Positions 26,885-34,861 of a stretch of DNA of 46,199 nucleotides are shown here, piece after piece (the stretch's first letter is position 1; each line of letters begins with the position of its first letter). The translations under genes were made by a program, and so were the position numbers. The stretch is taken from NCBI RefSeq assembly GCF_000387765.1, contig NZ_ARZA01000256.1, forward strand, positions 1 to 46,199, given 5' to 3'. The notes below the pieces were generated by a model. That model saw only the letters and a list, made by a program, of their open reading frames with translations, had not been told where the DNA came from and did no database searches. Source of the DNA: Caldisalinibacter kiritimatiensis (GTDB taxonomy: Bacteria; Bacillota; Clostridia; Tissierellales; Caldisalinibacteraceae).

Positions 26885-27085
26885 TTACGATATGATTAAA
26901 AAATTGTCAAATTTATATTTTTTATTTCTTTTATTCGTTTTGTATGTTACAATGGAATCAGCAAACCTTTTCATTATTTTACCTAATTTATTCTTATTTT
27001 TTCTTATTTTATTAACGTCCTCTTTATTTGTAAAATGCATTTCTTCTCTATCTATATCATATCTTATCATAGATACTTTATTCAT
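26885..27085 (-). CDS. Doubtful 66-aa basic protein
   Basis: Reads MNKVSMIRYDIDREEMHF and is rich in lysine and arginine, with a balanced charge pattern more protein-like than the hydrophobic plus-strand reading of the same bases. Against it, the SD (AAGGA) is only 2 bases from the ATG and the end approaches the ArsR operator. No family recognised. The rest of the 26839-27165 gap holds only promoter/operator sequence. Confidence 0.35.
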   Translation of the reverse strand: MNKVSMIRYDIDREEMHFTNKEDVNKIRKNKNKLGKIMKRFADSIVTYKTNKRNKKYKFDNFLIIS

Positions 27086-27165
27086 TATCCTTCTTTTTTC
27101 ATAATTGCTAATTAAATAAAGATAATATATATAAACTTACAAATATATCATAGGAGGGTGTAGTT

Positions 27166-28428
27166 TTGCTGAAAACAAAACTTAATACTAAACAATTAAC
27201 TGAAAAACAGAAAATTTCAGTCCTTATGATTTTACCTTTATCGATGCTAGTATTAGCATTTGTTTTTGATACTCCTGTAGATATCATTAAAGGACTTTAT
27301 AAAATAATAATACATCCTGATATATTATTGACTGATTATATAAAGGTGGGTGGAATAGGAGCTGCCTTTTTCAACTCTGCAATATTAACATTATTGAACA
27401 TTTATATTTTACGAAAAAACAATATAAGTGTTAATGGTATTTCAATGGCAGCGATATTTATTATAGCTGGATTTGCTTTTTTTGGTAAGAATTTATTTAA
27501 TGTATGGGCTATATATCTTGGTGGATTTATTTATACAAAATATCAAGGTAGAAAATTCAAAAACGTAGCTATAGTATCTATGTTTGGTACTGCTTTAGCT
27601 CCTTTAGTAAATGAAATAGCTTATGGCACTAATTTACCATTCCCATTTAATATAATTTTAGGTGTATCAGTTGGTATTTTAGTAGGTTTCGTACTACCAC
27701 CACTTTCATCACATTTCTTAAGAACCCATGATGGATATAGTCTTTATAATATAGGGTTTACTGCTGGTTTTATTGGAGCTATAATAATGTCAATAATGAA
27801 AAGCTATGGTTTTATAGGAGAAAGTACATTAATACTATCCTCAGAATATGACTTGATTTTAAAGATATTTCTTACTTCATTTTTTATAATTTTAATAGTC
27901 ATAGGTTATTTTCTAAACAACAGAAGCTTTAAGGGTTATAGTGATATATTATGGTTTACAGGAAGACTTATTACTGACTTTACCCATCTAGTTGGTATAG
28001 GTATTACATTAATTAATATGGGTATTATGGGCCTTATAGGTATGATTTATGTTATAATATCTAATGGAGTGGTAAATGGACCTGTAATCGGTGGCTTATT
28101 AACAATAGTCGGTTTTTCAGCCTTTGGTAAACATCCTAGAAACTGTATCCCTATTCTGGTAGGTGTATATCTGGCAGGTATGACTGGAATTTGGGAAACT
28201 AATTCAACTGCTTTAATTATAGCTGGATTATTTGGTACTACTTTAGCTCCTATTGCAGGGGAATATGGATGGTTCAGTGGTATTTTAGCTGGATTTTTCC
28301 ATTTATCTCTTGTTATGAACGTAGGTTATTTACACGGAGGATTAAATCTTTATAATAACGGATTTTCAGGTGGTATAGTTGCTTCAATGTTAGTTCCCAT
28401 AATTGATGCATTTAGGAAGGGAGATTAG
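27166..28428 (+). CDS. DUF1576 family membrane protein
   Basis: Integral membrane protein, 420 aa, with about ten hydrophobic segments and two internally similar halves: AAFFNSAILTLLN and AKNLFNVWAIYLGGFIY-like elements in the first, FGKHPRNCIPILVGVYLAG and LHGGLNLYNNGFSGG in the second. It matches DUF1576, known from Firmicutes with no proven role; a transporter is plausible. TTG start with AGGAGG at 8 bases. The next gene begins 3 bases after its stop, so they form an operon. Confidence 0.85.
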   Translation: MLKTKLNTKQLTEKQKISVLMILPLSMLVLAFVFDTPVDIIKGLYKIIIHPDILLTDYIKVGGIGAAFFNSAILTLLNIYILRKNNISVNGISMAAIFIIAGFAFFGKNLFNVWAIYLGGFIYTKYQGRKFKNVAIVSMFGTALAPLVNEIAYGTNLPFPFNIILGVSVGILVGFVLPPLSSHFLRTHDGYSLYNIGFTAGFIGAIIMSIMKSYGFIGESTLILSSEYDLILKIFLTSFFIILIVIGYFLNNRSFKGYSDILWFTGRLITDFTHLVGIGITLINMGIMGLIGMIYVIISNGVVNGPVIGGLLTIVGFSAFGKHPRNCIPILVGVYLAGMTGIWETNSTALIIAGLFGTTLAPIAGEYGWFSGILAGFFHLSLVMNVGYLHGGLNLYNNGFSGGIVASMLVPIIDAFRKGD

Positions 28429-28431
28429 ATT

Positions 28432-28773
28432 ATGAAACATGAGATTAAAAGAATATCTAAAATTCTTGATGAACTAGTTACTTTTTGCTTTCTTCATGGC
28501 ACCAATGAAATGAATGTAAATATTGAAAACCATAATGAATACTTTAAGATTAGTTTTGTAATTGACAACATCGACTGTACAGATAGAAGAGTTCAAGAAC
28601 TTAAAAAACTTTTAAATAGCCCTCGTCAAGAAGAAATAGAAGAATATTACTGGGAGCTTGCAGGAGAATGCGACAGTGACACAGAGTTCACACTAGTAGG
28701 AGCAATGGTAGATAGGGCTGAGGTAGAATTTAAAGGTACATCATTATATCTTACTCTATACAGGTATAGATAA
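28432..28773 (+). CDS. Conserved hypothetical protein, 113 aa
   Basis: Acidic cytoplasmic protein cotranscribed with the DUF1576 gene (3-base gap). Pattern: N-terminal helix ISKILDELVTFCFLHG, beta strands around MNVNIENHNEYFKISFVIDN, a charged helical part with EEIEEYYWELAGE and a final strand pair VEFKGTSLYLTLYRYR. The organisation faintly resembles a GHKL ATPase fragment without its nucleotide motifs. Function unknown; constant pairing with DUF1576 would suggest a regulatory partner. Confidence 0.8.
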   Translation: MKHEIKRISKILDELVTFCFLHGTNEMNVNIENHNEYFKISFVIDNIDCTDRRVQELKKLLNSPRQEEIEEYYWELAGECDSDTEFTLVGAMVDRAEVEFKGTSLYLTLYRYR

Positions 28774-28787
28774 TATCTAGACCTAAA

Positions 28788-28811
28788 GGCGACTTCTTAG
28801 TCGTCTTTTTT
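28788..28811 (+). terminator. Terminator after the DUF1576 operon
   Basis: GGCGACT pairs with AGTCGTC (one G-U pair) across a 4-base loop, followed by a T7 run. Confidence 0.9.
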
Positions 28812-28813
28812 TA

Positions 28814-28842
28814 TTGACAGTTATAGTTAAAAGCAATATAAT
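28814..28842 (+). promoter_or_regulatory. Consensus sigma-A promoter of cadC-cadA
   Basis: TTGACA, 17 bases, TATAAT: a perfect consensus, consistent with a strong promoter held off by a repressor. Confidence 0.9.
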
Positions 28843-28851
28843 ATAACTAAC

Positions 28852-28879
28852 ATATGAATACTTGTTCATATATTCATAT
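28852..28879. promoter_or_regulatory. CadC/SmtB-type operator
   Basis: TATGAA-N6-TTCATA (28853-28870) is followed by a third TTCATAT half-site, so ATATGAATA and TATTCATAT also pair over the whole block. TGAA-N6-TTCA is the core of SmtB/ArsR metal-repressor operators. It sits between the -10 box and the cadC SD. Confidence 0.75.
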
Positions 28880-28894
28880 AAGGAGGTATTGATA

Positions 28895-29254
28895 ATGAAA
28901 AAAAACATTGAGGTTTGCAGTTGTAATATCATTCATCAACATACCGTTGATAATGTTAAAAACTCTATGCCTGAAGAATCTAAACTAAAAGAATTAGCTG
29001 AGTTCTTTAAAGTTTTTGGTGATAATACAAGAATTAAAATATTGTATGCTTTATCTTCATCTGAAATGTGCGTGTGTGATTTAGCAGCTCTATTAGATGT
29101 TACACAATCAGCAGTGTCCCATCAATTACGAATTTTAAAGCAAGCTAGACTTGTTAAATACCGTAGGGAAGGTAAAGTTATATACTATTCTCTAGACGAT
29201 AATCATATAAAAGAAATTTTTAAGTCTGGTCTAGAACATATAAACGAGAAATAA
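28895..29254 (+). CDS. cadC: CadC-type metal-sensing ArsR/SmtB repressor
   Basis: 119 aa from the ATG with AAGGAGG. The N-terminal Cys8 and Cys10 (EVCSC) and the EMCVCDL cysteine pair form the alpha3N site for Cd/Pb. The C-terminal DNHIKEIFKSGLEHINE keeps the whole DxH-(10)-HxxE alpha5 site used for Zn. Recognition helix: TQSAVSHQLRILKQARLVKYRR. It should repress itself and the following ATPase gene at the palindrome upstream and release on binding soft metals. Eleven open codons before this ATG cover the operator and are rejected. Confidence 0.9.
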   Translation: MKKNIEVCSCNIIHQHTVDNVKNSMPEESKLKELAEFFKVFGDNTRIKILYALSSSEMCVCDLAALLDVTQSAVSHQLRILKQARLVKYRREGKVIYYSLDDNHIKEIFKSGLEHINEK

Positions 29255-29276
29255 ATGTAGCTGAGGGGGTATCGTT

Positions 29277-31397
29277 GTGAGTTCAAATATTAGAAAAGAA
29301 TATATATTAGATGGACTTATATGTGCCAGTTGTGCACAAAAGATAGAAAATAAAATTAGTAATTTAAATCACGTAAAAAAAGTAAATATTAATTTTGCAA
29401 CAGGTAAATTAACAATAGAAGTTTATGATAACAAAACCCTAGATATAATTACTAAAAAAGCAAAAGGAATTATAAGAGAAATTGAGCCAAATGTTAAAGT
29501 TATAGAAACGAATAAATCTTATGAGTTTAAAAATAACTTTGAGAATAACTTATTTAATTTAAAAATATTTATACTAGATATTATAGGAATATTAATCTTT
29601 CTTATAGCTACATTTGCTAACCTCACCTCTCCTGTTGAATTAACTTTATATTTAACAAGCTACTTACTAATAGGTAGAAAAGTATTATCAAATGCTTATA
29701 GAAATATATTAAAGAAACAATTGTTTGATGAAAATTTCCTTATGACTCTTGCAACCATTGGCGCCTTTATAATAAAAGAATTTCCAGAGGCAATAATGGT
29801 TATGCTTTTTTATCAGATAGGTGAGTATTTACAAGGTCTCGCAGTCAATAATTCTAAAAAATCTATCAAGTCATTACTAAACCTAAGACCTGACTATGTG
29901 AATCTAAAATTAAATGATAAGATTAAACAGGTATCACCTGAAAAAGTAAATATAGGTGATATTATAGTAATTAAACCAGGTGAAAAAATTCCATTAGATG
30001 GAGTAATCATTGATGGAGAATCCTTCGTTGACACATCTATGCTTACTGGTGAATCAGTCCCTAGAAAAGTAAGAAATGGTGATGAAATTTTAAGTGGTTT
30101 TATTAATACTAACAGTATATTAACTATAAAAGTAACTAAAAACTATGAACAATCTACAGCACAAAAAATAATTGAATTAGTAGAAAATGCAAGTAGTAAA
30201 AAAGCTCCAACCGAACGTTTTATTACAAGATTTTCAAGATACTATACACCTATTGTAGTTTTATTAGCTTTAACAATAGCTTTTTTACCTCCCCTTTTAG
30301 TCAAAGAAGCTACTTTTTCTAATTGGTTATATAGAAGTTTAATATTCTTAGTAGTATCTTGTCCTTGTGGACTTGTACTTTCAGTACCTTTAGGTTTCTT
30401 TGGTGGAATCGGTAGTGCATCTAAAAATGGTATATTAGTCAAAGGTGGAAATTATTTAGAAGCATTAAATGATGTTGAAATAGCTGTATTTGATAAAACA
30501 GGAACTCTTACAAAAGGAGTATTTGAAGTAAGTAAAATAAAACCTGATGGCAATATAACTAAAGAACAATTGCTAGAATTAGCAGCTTATGCTGAAAGCT
30601 ACTCTAATCACCCTATTGCTAAATCTATTATTAAATCTTATGGTTTATCTATTGACCAAACTAAGATACAAAAGTATAACGAAATACCAGGACATGGTAT
30701 AATTTCAGTTATACAAAATACAAAAATTGCAATAGGAAATGCAAAGTTAATGAAGAAACAAAGTGTTAAATATAAAAATGTTAATGAAATAGGTACTATT
30801 GTTCATATTGCATTAGATGATAAATATGCAGGATATATAGTAGTTGCTGATGCAATAAAAGAAGACTCCTTTAAAGCGTTAAATAAACTAAAAAGCCTAG
30901 GAATTAAAAAGAATGTGATGCTTACAGGTGATAATAAATCTACTGCTATAAAAGTTAAAGAAAAATTAAATATTGATGAAGTATATTATGAACTTTTACC
31001 TGACGAAAAGGTTGAAAAACTAGAAGCCTTATATAATCAAAAATCCCCACATAAAAGACTTATGTTCATAGGAGATGGTATAAATGACGCTCCTGTTATT
31101 GCTAGAGCAGATATCGGTTTAGCTATGGGAGGACTAGGGTCTGATGCAGCAATAGAGGTAGCTGATATTGTTATAATGACAGATGAACCTTCTAAAATAG
31201 TAACTGCAATAAAGATAGCAAGAAAAACAAAAACTATAGTATGGCAAAACATAATATTTGCCCTCACTATAAAAATAGCAGTTTTATTATTAGGTACTAT
31301 TGGAATGGCTTCAATGTGGCAGGCGATATTTGCTGATGTAGGAGTAGCACTATTAGCTGTAGTAAATGCAATGAGAATTTTGAGATTTAAGAAATGA
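29277..31397 (+). CDS. cadA: Cd/Zn/Pb-exporting P1B-type ATPase
   Basis: 706 aa. One N-terminal heavy-metal domain with CASC (residues 16-19), six to eight membrane segments, SCPCGL transport motif (about 361-366), DKTGTLTKG with the phosphorylated Asp near 406, SNHPIAKS (HP motif) and GDGINDAPV. The CPC motif and the CadC partner indicate divalent soft metals (Cd, Zn, Pb) rather than Cu. GTG start with GAGGGGG at 7 bases; a closer TTG is followed by a stop. It is the second gene of the cad operon. Confidence 0.94.
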   Translation: MSSNIRKEYILDGLICASCAQKIENKISNLNHVKKVNINFATGKLTIEVYDNKTLDIITKKAKGIIREIEPNVKVIETNKSYEFKNNFENNLFNLKIFILDIIGILIFLIATFANLTSPVELTLYLTSYLLIGRKVLSNAYRNILKKQLFDENFLMTLATIGAFIIKEFPEAIMVMLFYQIGEYLQGLAVNNSKKSIKSLLNLRPDYVNLKLNDKIKQVSPEKVNIGDIIVIKPGEKIPLDGVIIDGESFVDTSMLTGESVPRKVRNGDEILSGFINTNSILTIKVTKNYEQSTAQKIIELVENASSKKAPTERFITRFSRYYTPIVVLLALTIAFLPPLLVKEATFSNWLYRSLIFLVVSCPCGLVLSVPLGFFGGIGSASKNGILVKGGNYLEALNDVEIAVFDKTGTLTKGVFEVSKIKPDGNITKEQLLELAAYAESYSNHPIAKSIIKSYGLSIDQTKIQKYNEIPGHGIISVIQNTKIAIGNAKLMKKQSVKYKNVNEIGTIVHIALDDKYAGYIVVADAIKEDSFKALNKLKSLGIKKNVMLTGDNKSTAIKVKEKLNIDEVYYELLPDEKVEKLEALYNQKSPHKRLMFIGDGINDAPVIARADIGLAMGGLGSDAAIEVADIVIMTDEPSKIVTAIKIARKTKTIVWQNIIFALTIKIAVLLLGTIGMASMWQAIFADVGVALLAVVNAMRILRFKK

Positions 31398-31425
31398 TTA
31401 AATTTGGTAATAAATAGAAGTCTTT

Positions 31426-31465
31426 AAAAATATATGGGCTGATTATATCCAGCCCATATATTTTT
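31426..31465. terminator. Bidirectional terminator between cadA and the 31.5-kb gene
   Basis: A perfect 16-bp stem (31426-31441 with 31450-31465), 8-base loop, A/T-rich outer arms serving both directions. The minus-strand stop codon overlaps its end. Confidence 0.92.
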
Positions 31466-32171
31466 ATATAAACTCCGTTAATTCCCTTTCCTTTAACTCC
31501 TCTTCAATTAATCCATTTTGTGTTTCATTATACAGTTCAATAAGATTAATATTATCTAGTTTCTTTACAATTTTCTCTTTGCTTAATGGTAATTTCCTAT
31601 ACATAAGCTCCTTAGCTACCATCTCGTCCTCGGGCTTAAAATAGTCAAGCATTAAGTCACTATCTCTAAGATTTTTAAGCACTTTAACCCTTCTCAATAA
31701 TTCTTCTGAATACAATCCCCTTTTAGTAAGTTCATCCATTATTAATTCACTATTAGTATCTAAATACTTTCTCATTAGTTTATATCCATCAGTGGACTTA
31801 AGTTGTTTTTCTATTTGTAAGTTGTTTATATCAATATCTCTTCTTATTAACTCGTATTTTATAAGTTCTTCCGTATCCTCTATATATTTATTTATCAGTT
31901 CTATATCATCCTTTGACTTCAATGCATTTTTAGTATCAACTAATTTCTTTATAGAATCAAGTTCCTCCTTTGTTAAAATCTCCTGTTCAAGCAAATCTAT
32001 ATTTTCAAATATAAATTCTTCACCACTTTCTTCAAAAGTCTTTTCCTTTAATTGTTCTATTGTAGCATTTCTTTTTTCCTTATATGCTTTTTCTGTATAA
32101 TAGTTATTTTTATACATTTTATTATACAAAGCTTTTTTATTCAATTCCTTTAAACATTCAATCACAACCAT
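31464..32171 (-). CDS. Hypothetical charged helical protein next to cotJ
   Basis: About 235 aa from the ATG at 32171 (MVVIECLKELNKK). Highly charged (E, K, D, L), predicted all-helical, without membrane segments or signal. It contains loosely repeated units of the type LxxYxxxxExLIxxELxxRxL (near residues 100, 145 and 190 of this start), suggesting a repeat protein. No start has a clear SD, and the frame is open to 32252. It is divergent from the spore-coat cotJ operon, so sporulation expression is possible but unproven. Confidence 0.75.
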   Translation of the reverse strand: MVVIECLKELNKKALYNKMYKNNYYTEKAYKEKRNATIEQLKEKTFEESGEEFIFENIDLLEQEILTKEELDSIKKLVDTKNALKSKDDIELINKYIEDTEELIKYELIRRDIDINNLQIEKQLKSTDGYKLMRKYLDTNSELIMDELTKRGLYSEELLRRVKVLKNLRDSDLMLDYFKPEDEMVAKELMYRKLPLSKEKIVKKLDNINLIELYNETQNGLIEEELKERELTEFI

Positions 32172-32230
32172 ATAACAATATACGTAAAATATAGTAGTGC
32201 TAAATGAAAACTTCATAGGGAGGTAATATA

Positions 32231-32413
32231 ATGGAAAATCAAATGTATCCAAACTGTAATCAACCTATAATGCAGCCTGAGTTTAGATTAGCTCGTGCAT
32301 ATATTCCATTTCAAGTAATGGGAATGGTTTATGACTGTGAAAAGGCTCTAAAAAGAGGGACACTATTCCCAGAGCTGTATATACCATACAAGTATGAACA
32401 TAAATATAAATAA
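32231..32413 (+). CDS. cotJA: Spore coat protein CotJA
   Basis: Spore coat associated protein CotJA, 60 aa. The family block RLARAYIPFQVMGMVYDCEKALKRGTLFPEL is partly visible (residues 19-48). It is needed for assembly of CotJC into the coat. ATG follows GGGAGG. First gene of cotJABC, made in the mother cell in sporulating Firmicutes. A sigma-E promoter is expected upstream, but I could not place one confidently. Confidence 0.93.
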   Translation: MENQMYPNCNQPIMQPEFRLARAYIPFQVMGMVYDCEKALKRGTLFPELYIPYKYEHKYK

Positions 32414-32440
32414 ATTGTGTTTTTAAATGGAGGTGTATTT

Positions 32441-32701
32441 ATGAAAAAAAATCAATTAGAACTATTAAAGGAATTAATGGAAGTTAGCTTTTGCTTAGTT
32501 GAAAGTAATCTATATTTAGATACCCATCCAACTGACGATAGAGCTATAAGACTTCATAATTCATACTCTAAAAGATATAAGGAGCTTGTAGATGCATATC
32601 AAAAACAATTCGGTCCTTTAATGTACACTCAAATGAGTAGGTGTCCTTGGCAATATATCGAAAGCCCATGGCCTTGGAATATAGACTATAGTCGATTATA
32701 A
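32441..32701 (+). CDS. cotJB: Spore coat protein CotJB
   Basis: CotJB family, 86 aa from the ATG with TGGAGG at good spacing; eight open codons upstream are rejected. The family pattern ELMEVSFCLVESNLYLDTHP at the N-terminus and PWPWNIDY at the C-terminus are present. Located in the cotJ operon between cotJA and cotJC; it is a small coat component of unknown biochemical role. Confidence 0.93.
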   Translation: MKKNQLELLKELMEVSFCLVESNLYLDTHPTDDRAIRLHNSYSKRYKELVDAYQKQFGPLMYTQMSRCPWQYIESPWPWNIDYSRL

Positions 32702-32713
32702 GGAGGTAAGAAT

Positions 32714-33286
32714 ATGTGGATTTATGAAAAAAAGTTACAATATCCCGTTAAAGTAGACTGTTGTAATCCAGCCCTAGCAGCTATGATATTAGAACAATTT
32801 GGTGGAGCCGATGGAGAATTATCAGCAGCTTTAAGATATTTATCCCAAAGGTGGGCTATGCCTACTAATGAAGCTAAAGGTATACTTACTGATATAGGAA
32901 CTGAAGAACTGGCTCATTGGGAAATAATAGGTACTATAGTATGGAAATTAATAAAGGATGCTCCTGTTAAAGAAATAAAGGGAACTCCTTTAGAACCTTA
33001 TTATACAAATCATGGTAGAAACTTATATCCTGCCAATGCTGCAGGTGTACCTTGGACTGCCGCTTACATTCAATCAAAGGAAGACCCTATTGCAAACTTG
33101 CATGAAGATATGGCCGCAGAACAAAAAGCTAGGGCTACTTATGAAAAGCTTATTCAAATTAGTGATGACCCTGGTGTAACAGATGCCCTTAGATTCTTAA
33201 GACAAAGAGAAGTTGTTCATTTCCAAAGATTCGGCGAAACACTTATGATAGTACAAGAAGAAAAGGATAGAAAAAAATATTATTAA
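32714..33286 (+). CDS. cotJC: CotJC, manganese-catalase-like spore coat protein
   Basis: 190 aa, manganese catalase (ferritin-like) family. Glu/His metal ligands lie in GADGELSAALRYL, GTEELAHWEI, EDMAAEQKARATYE and REVVHFQRFGE. It probably decomposes hydrogen peroxide in the spore coat. ATG follows AAGGAGG. Last gene of the operon, followed by a strong terminator. Confidence 0.95.
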   Translation: MWIYEKKLQYPVKVDCCNPALAAMILEQFGGADGELSAALRYLSQRWAMPTNEAKGILTDIGTEELAHWEIIGTIVWKLIKDAPVKEIKGTPLEPYYTNHGRNLYPANAAGVPWTAAYIQSKEDPIANLHEDMAAEQKARATYEKLIQISDDPGVTDALRFLRQREVVHFQRFGETLMIVQEEKDRKKYY

Positions 33287-33290
33287 GTTA

Positions 33291-33325
33291 AAGTCAAGGG
33301 TGCAGTTCACTGCACCCTTGACTTT
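33291..33325 (+). terminator. Terminator of cotJABC
   Basis: A perfect 15-bp stem around TTCA, followed by TTTT. Confidence 0.92.
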
Positions 33326-33389
33326 TATATCTTTTCAATATGTACCATACGCTCATTCAACCATTTTACATAATTTCACATTTAATCTG

Positions 33390-33418
33390 TTGTAAAGTTT
33401 ATGGTAATATATTATAAT
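33390..33418 (+). promoter_or_regulatory. Sigma-A promoter of the 33.5-kb gene
   Basis: TTGTAA, 17 bases, TATAAT, 45 bases before the start codon. Confidence 0.7.
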
Positions 33419-33462
33419 GATGGTGTATTATGGTTTAATAGTTATAAAAGTAGGTGATTTTT

Positions 33463-33984
33463 TTGCTCGAGAAGTTTTTGTTAATAGTTGCTATTTTAGT
33501 GGCTTTTGTTGTAGGATATGAGTCTTTATCAGATATTGGAGTGTTCAATGAAAGAGGTACTTTTAAAGAACTTGTATTAGATGAATACTTAAATAAAGCT
33601 AGTGGTAAAACTTTTGATGAAATTTCTATAACAAATCATAACTCAAGAGACTATGAAAGGAGGAGCAGTAAGGATATAACTGTTATTAATGATTTTCTAT
33701 CTAATTTTAATAAATTTCAAATTGTCGAAACTAAAGAAACATCATACTTTAAATATACAATATATCTCTCTAACAATGATACAATGGAGAATATAGTAAT
33801 ACATATACTAGGTGATAATCTTCTTTTTGTTAATATTAATCACCTTGCTATAAAAGAAGATAAGGAAAAGAAAATTAAAACTTACAAGCTTGTAGATAAC
33901 CGTCACACTTATAAAATAGTAAATGATAGTATAGATTTCAACTATTTAAATCAATTGTTCTACTCTTTAAGCGAAGATGAATAA
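33463..33984 (+). CDS. Membrane-anchored hypothetical protein, 173 aa
   Basis: Starts at TTG 33463 behind TAGGTGA; a GTG three codons upstream overlaps the SD. One N-terminal membrane segment (about 4-20), then a soluble, probably extracellular, alpha/beta domain with FNKFQIVETKETSYFKYTIYLS. No family recognised. Monocistronic with its own promoter. Confidence 0.75.
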   Translation: MLEKFLLIVAILVAFVVGYESLSDIGVFNERGTFKELVLDEYLNKASGKTFDEISITNHNSRDYERRSSKDITVINDFLSNFNKFQIVETKETSYFKYTIYLSNNDTMENIVIHILGDNLLFVNINHLAIKEDKEKKIKTYKLVDNRHTYKIVNDSIDFNYLNQLFYSLSEDE

Positions 33985-34020
33985 TGCTATAGACATAATT
34001 TAACCTTATTTTCCTTATCA

Positions 34021-34452
34021 TTACTCCTCACTTATTCCTGCTCTTCTTAATTTATTAATTGCATTTAAAATCCCCTTTGTCCCTAATAATAACCATATTC
34101 CTATTAACAGCTGAACTATATCACTTCCTAGTCTACCTTTAAATCTAGCTATTGAAGGATTTACACTCTCCATCTCCATCCCTAATGAAATCATGTGTTT
34201 TAATTCTACGGATGTAGTTATAATTTTAGGTATCGAAAATATTACTAATATAAGTCCAACTATAGAAAAAGCTATATACTGTAATTTATTATAATCAATG
34301 TCTATATCCTTTTCTGCCTTTAAATCCTTTGTCATAAGATTTGATATTTTTTCTGAAAAAGTCCAAAGTATAATACTGAGAATTAATAATAAGATTGTCG
34401 ATAGTAAAACTGGTAATATAGTATTAAATGGTTTTATACCTACACTTCCCAT
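34021..34452 (-). CDS. Membrane protein, C-terminal part of a probably frameshifted gene
   Basis: As read, 143 aa with three hydrophobic segments (about 10-30, 57-77, 108-128). The ATG at 34452 has no ribosome binding site. A strong site (AAAGGAGG) and ATG lie 100 bases upstream at 34553 but in another frame. Adding one base to the T5 run at 34540-34544 fuses the two into one product of about 177 aa with an extra N-terminal membrane helix. No family recognised. So this is likely a disrupted gene, or a sequence error. Confidence 0.6.
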   Translation of the reverse strand: MGSVGIKPFNTILPVLLSTILLLILSIILWTFSEKISNLMTKDLKAEKDIDIDYNKLQYIAFSIVGLILVIFSIPKIITTSVELKHMISLGMEMESVNPSIARFKGRLGSDIVQLLIGIWLLLGTKGILNAINKLRRAGISEE

Positions 34453-34553
34453 AAAAAGTGGATAAATAATAGATGGTAAAAATAAAATAAATCTGATAAA
34501 AGTGAAAATAGCAAAAATTCTACATGAAATCTTGCTATATTTTTATAATTCAT
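34453..34553 (-). pseudogene. Out-of-frame N-terminal part of the 34.0-kb membrane protein
   Basis: ATG at 34553 with AAAGGAGG starts MNYK. Without correction the frame ends after 37 codons. With one extra A in the run it reads on through ISCRIFAIFTFIRFILFLPS into the downstream membrane protein without a stop. Confidence 0.5.
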
Positions 34554-34633
34554 AGTTTGTCCTCCTTTTACTCCTTGATTATTTATTCGATATCTTTAAT
34601 AATAACAAGTGTACCCGAAACCGATAATCATTA

Positions 34634-34657
34634 ATATATTTACAAACGTAAATATAT
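34634..34657. promoter_or_regulatory. Perfect 10-4-10 palindrome, operator-like
   Basis: ATATATTTAC and GTAAATATAT separated by AAAC. It lies upstream of the frameshifted membrane protein gene and downstream of the 63-aa gene. There is no T-run after it, so an operator is more likely than a terminator. Confidence 0.45.
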
Positions 34658-34669
34658 CTATTTTTCACT

Positions 34670-34861
34670 TTACTTTCTGCTTATTAAAGAAAATACTAAT
34701 AATATTACGAATATCAAAACTAACGGAGGTATAGAAGCACTAACAAACATACCAGCTCTCATATCAAAATATTGTCTTATAATATAACCTACAAACAATA
34801 GAACTATGACCAAAATTCCTAGTATCATCAATACTTTCCTATATGTATCTTTTATCTTCAT
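34670..34861 (-). CDS. Small two-helix membrane protein, 63 aa
   Basis: Two membrane segments (about 10-28 and 41-60) with a short loop containing RQYFDMRAGMF. No family recognised. ATG has GGGAGAG at 5 bases and overlaps the end of the serine hydrolase gene by 23 bases, so it is translationally coupled to it. Confidence 0.75.
   Translation of the reverse strand: MKIKDTYRKVLMILGILVIVLLFVGYIIRQYFDMRAGMFVSASIPPLVLIFVILLVFSLISRK

Noticed and set aside
26892-27104. Plus-strand 70-codon hydrophobic frame
   Set aside because: Looks membrane-like only because of T-rich sequence; no SD; overlaps a more protein-like but also doubtful minus-strand frame.
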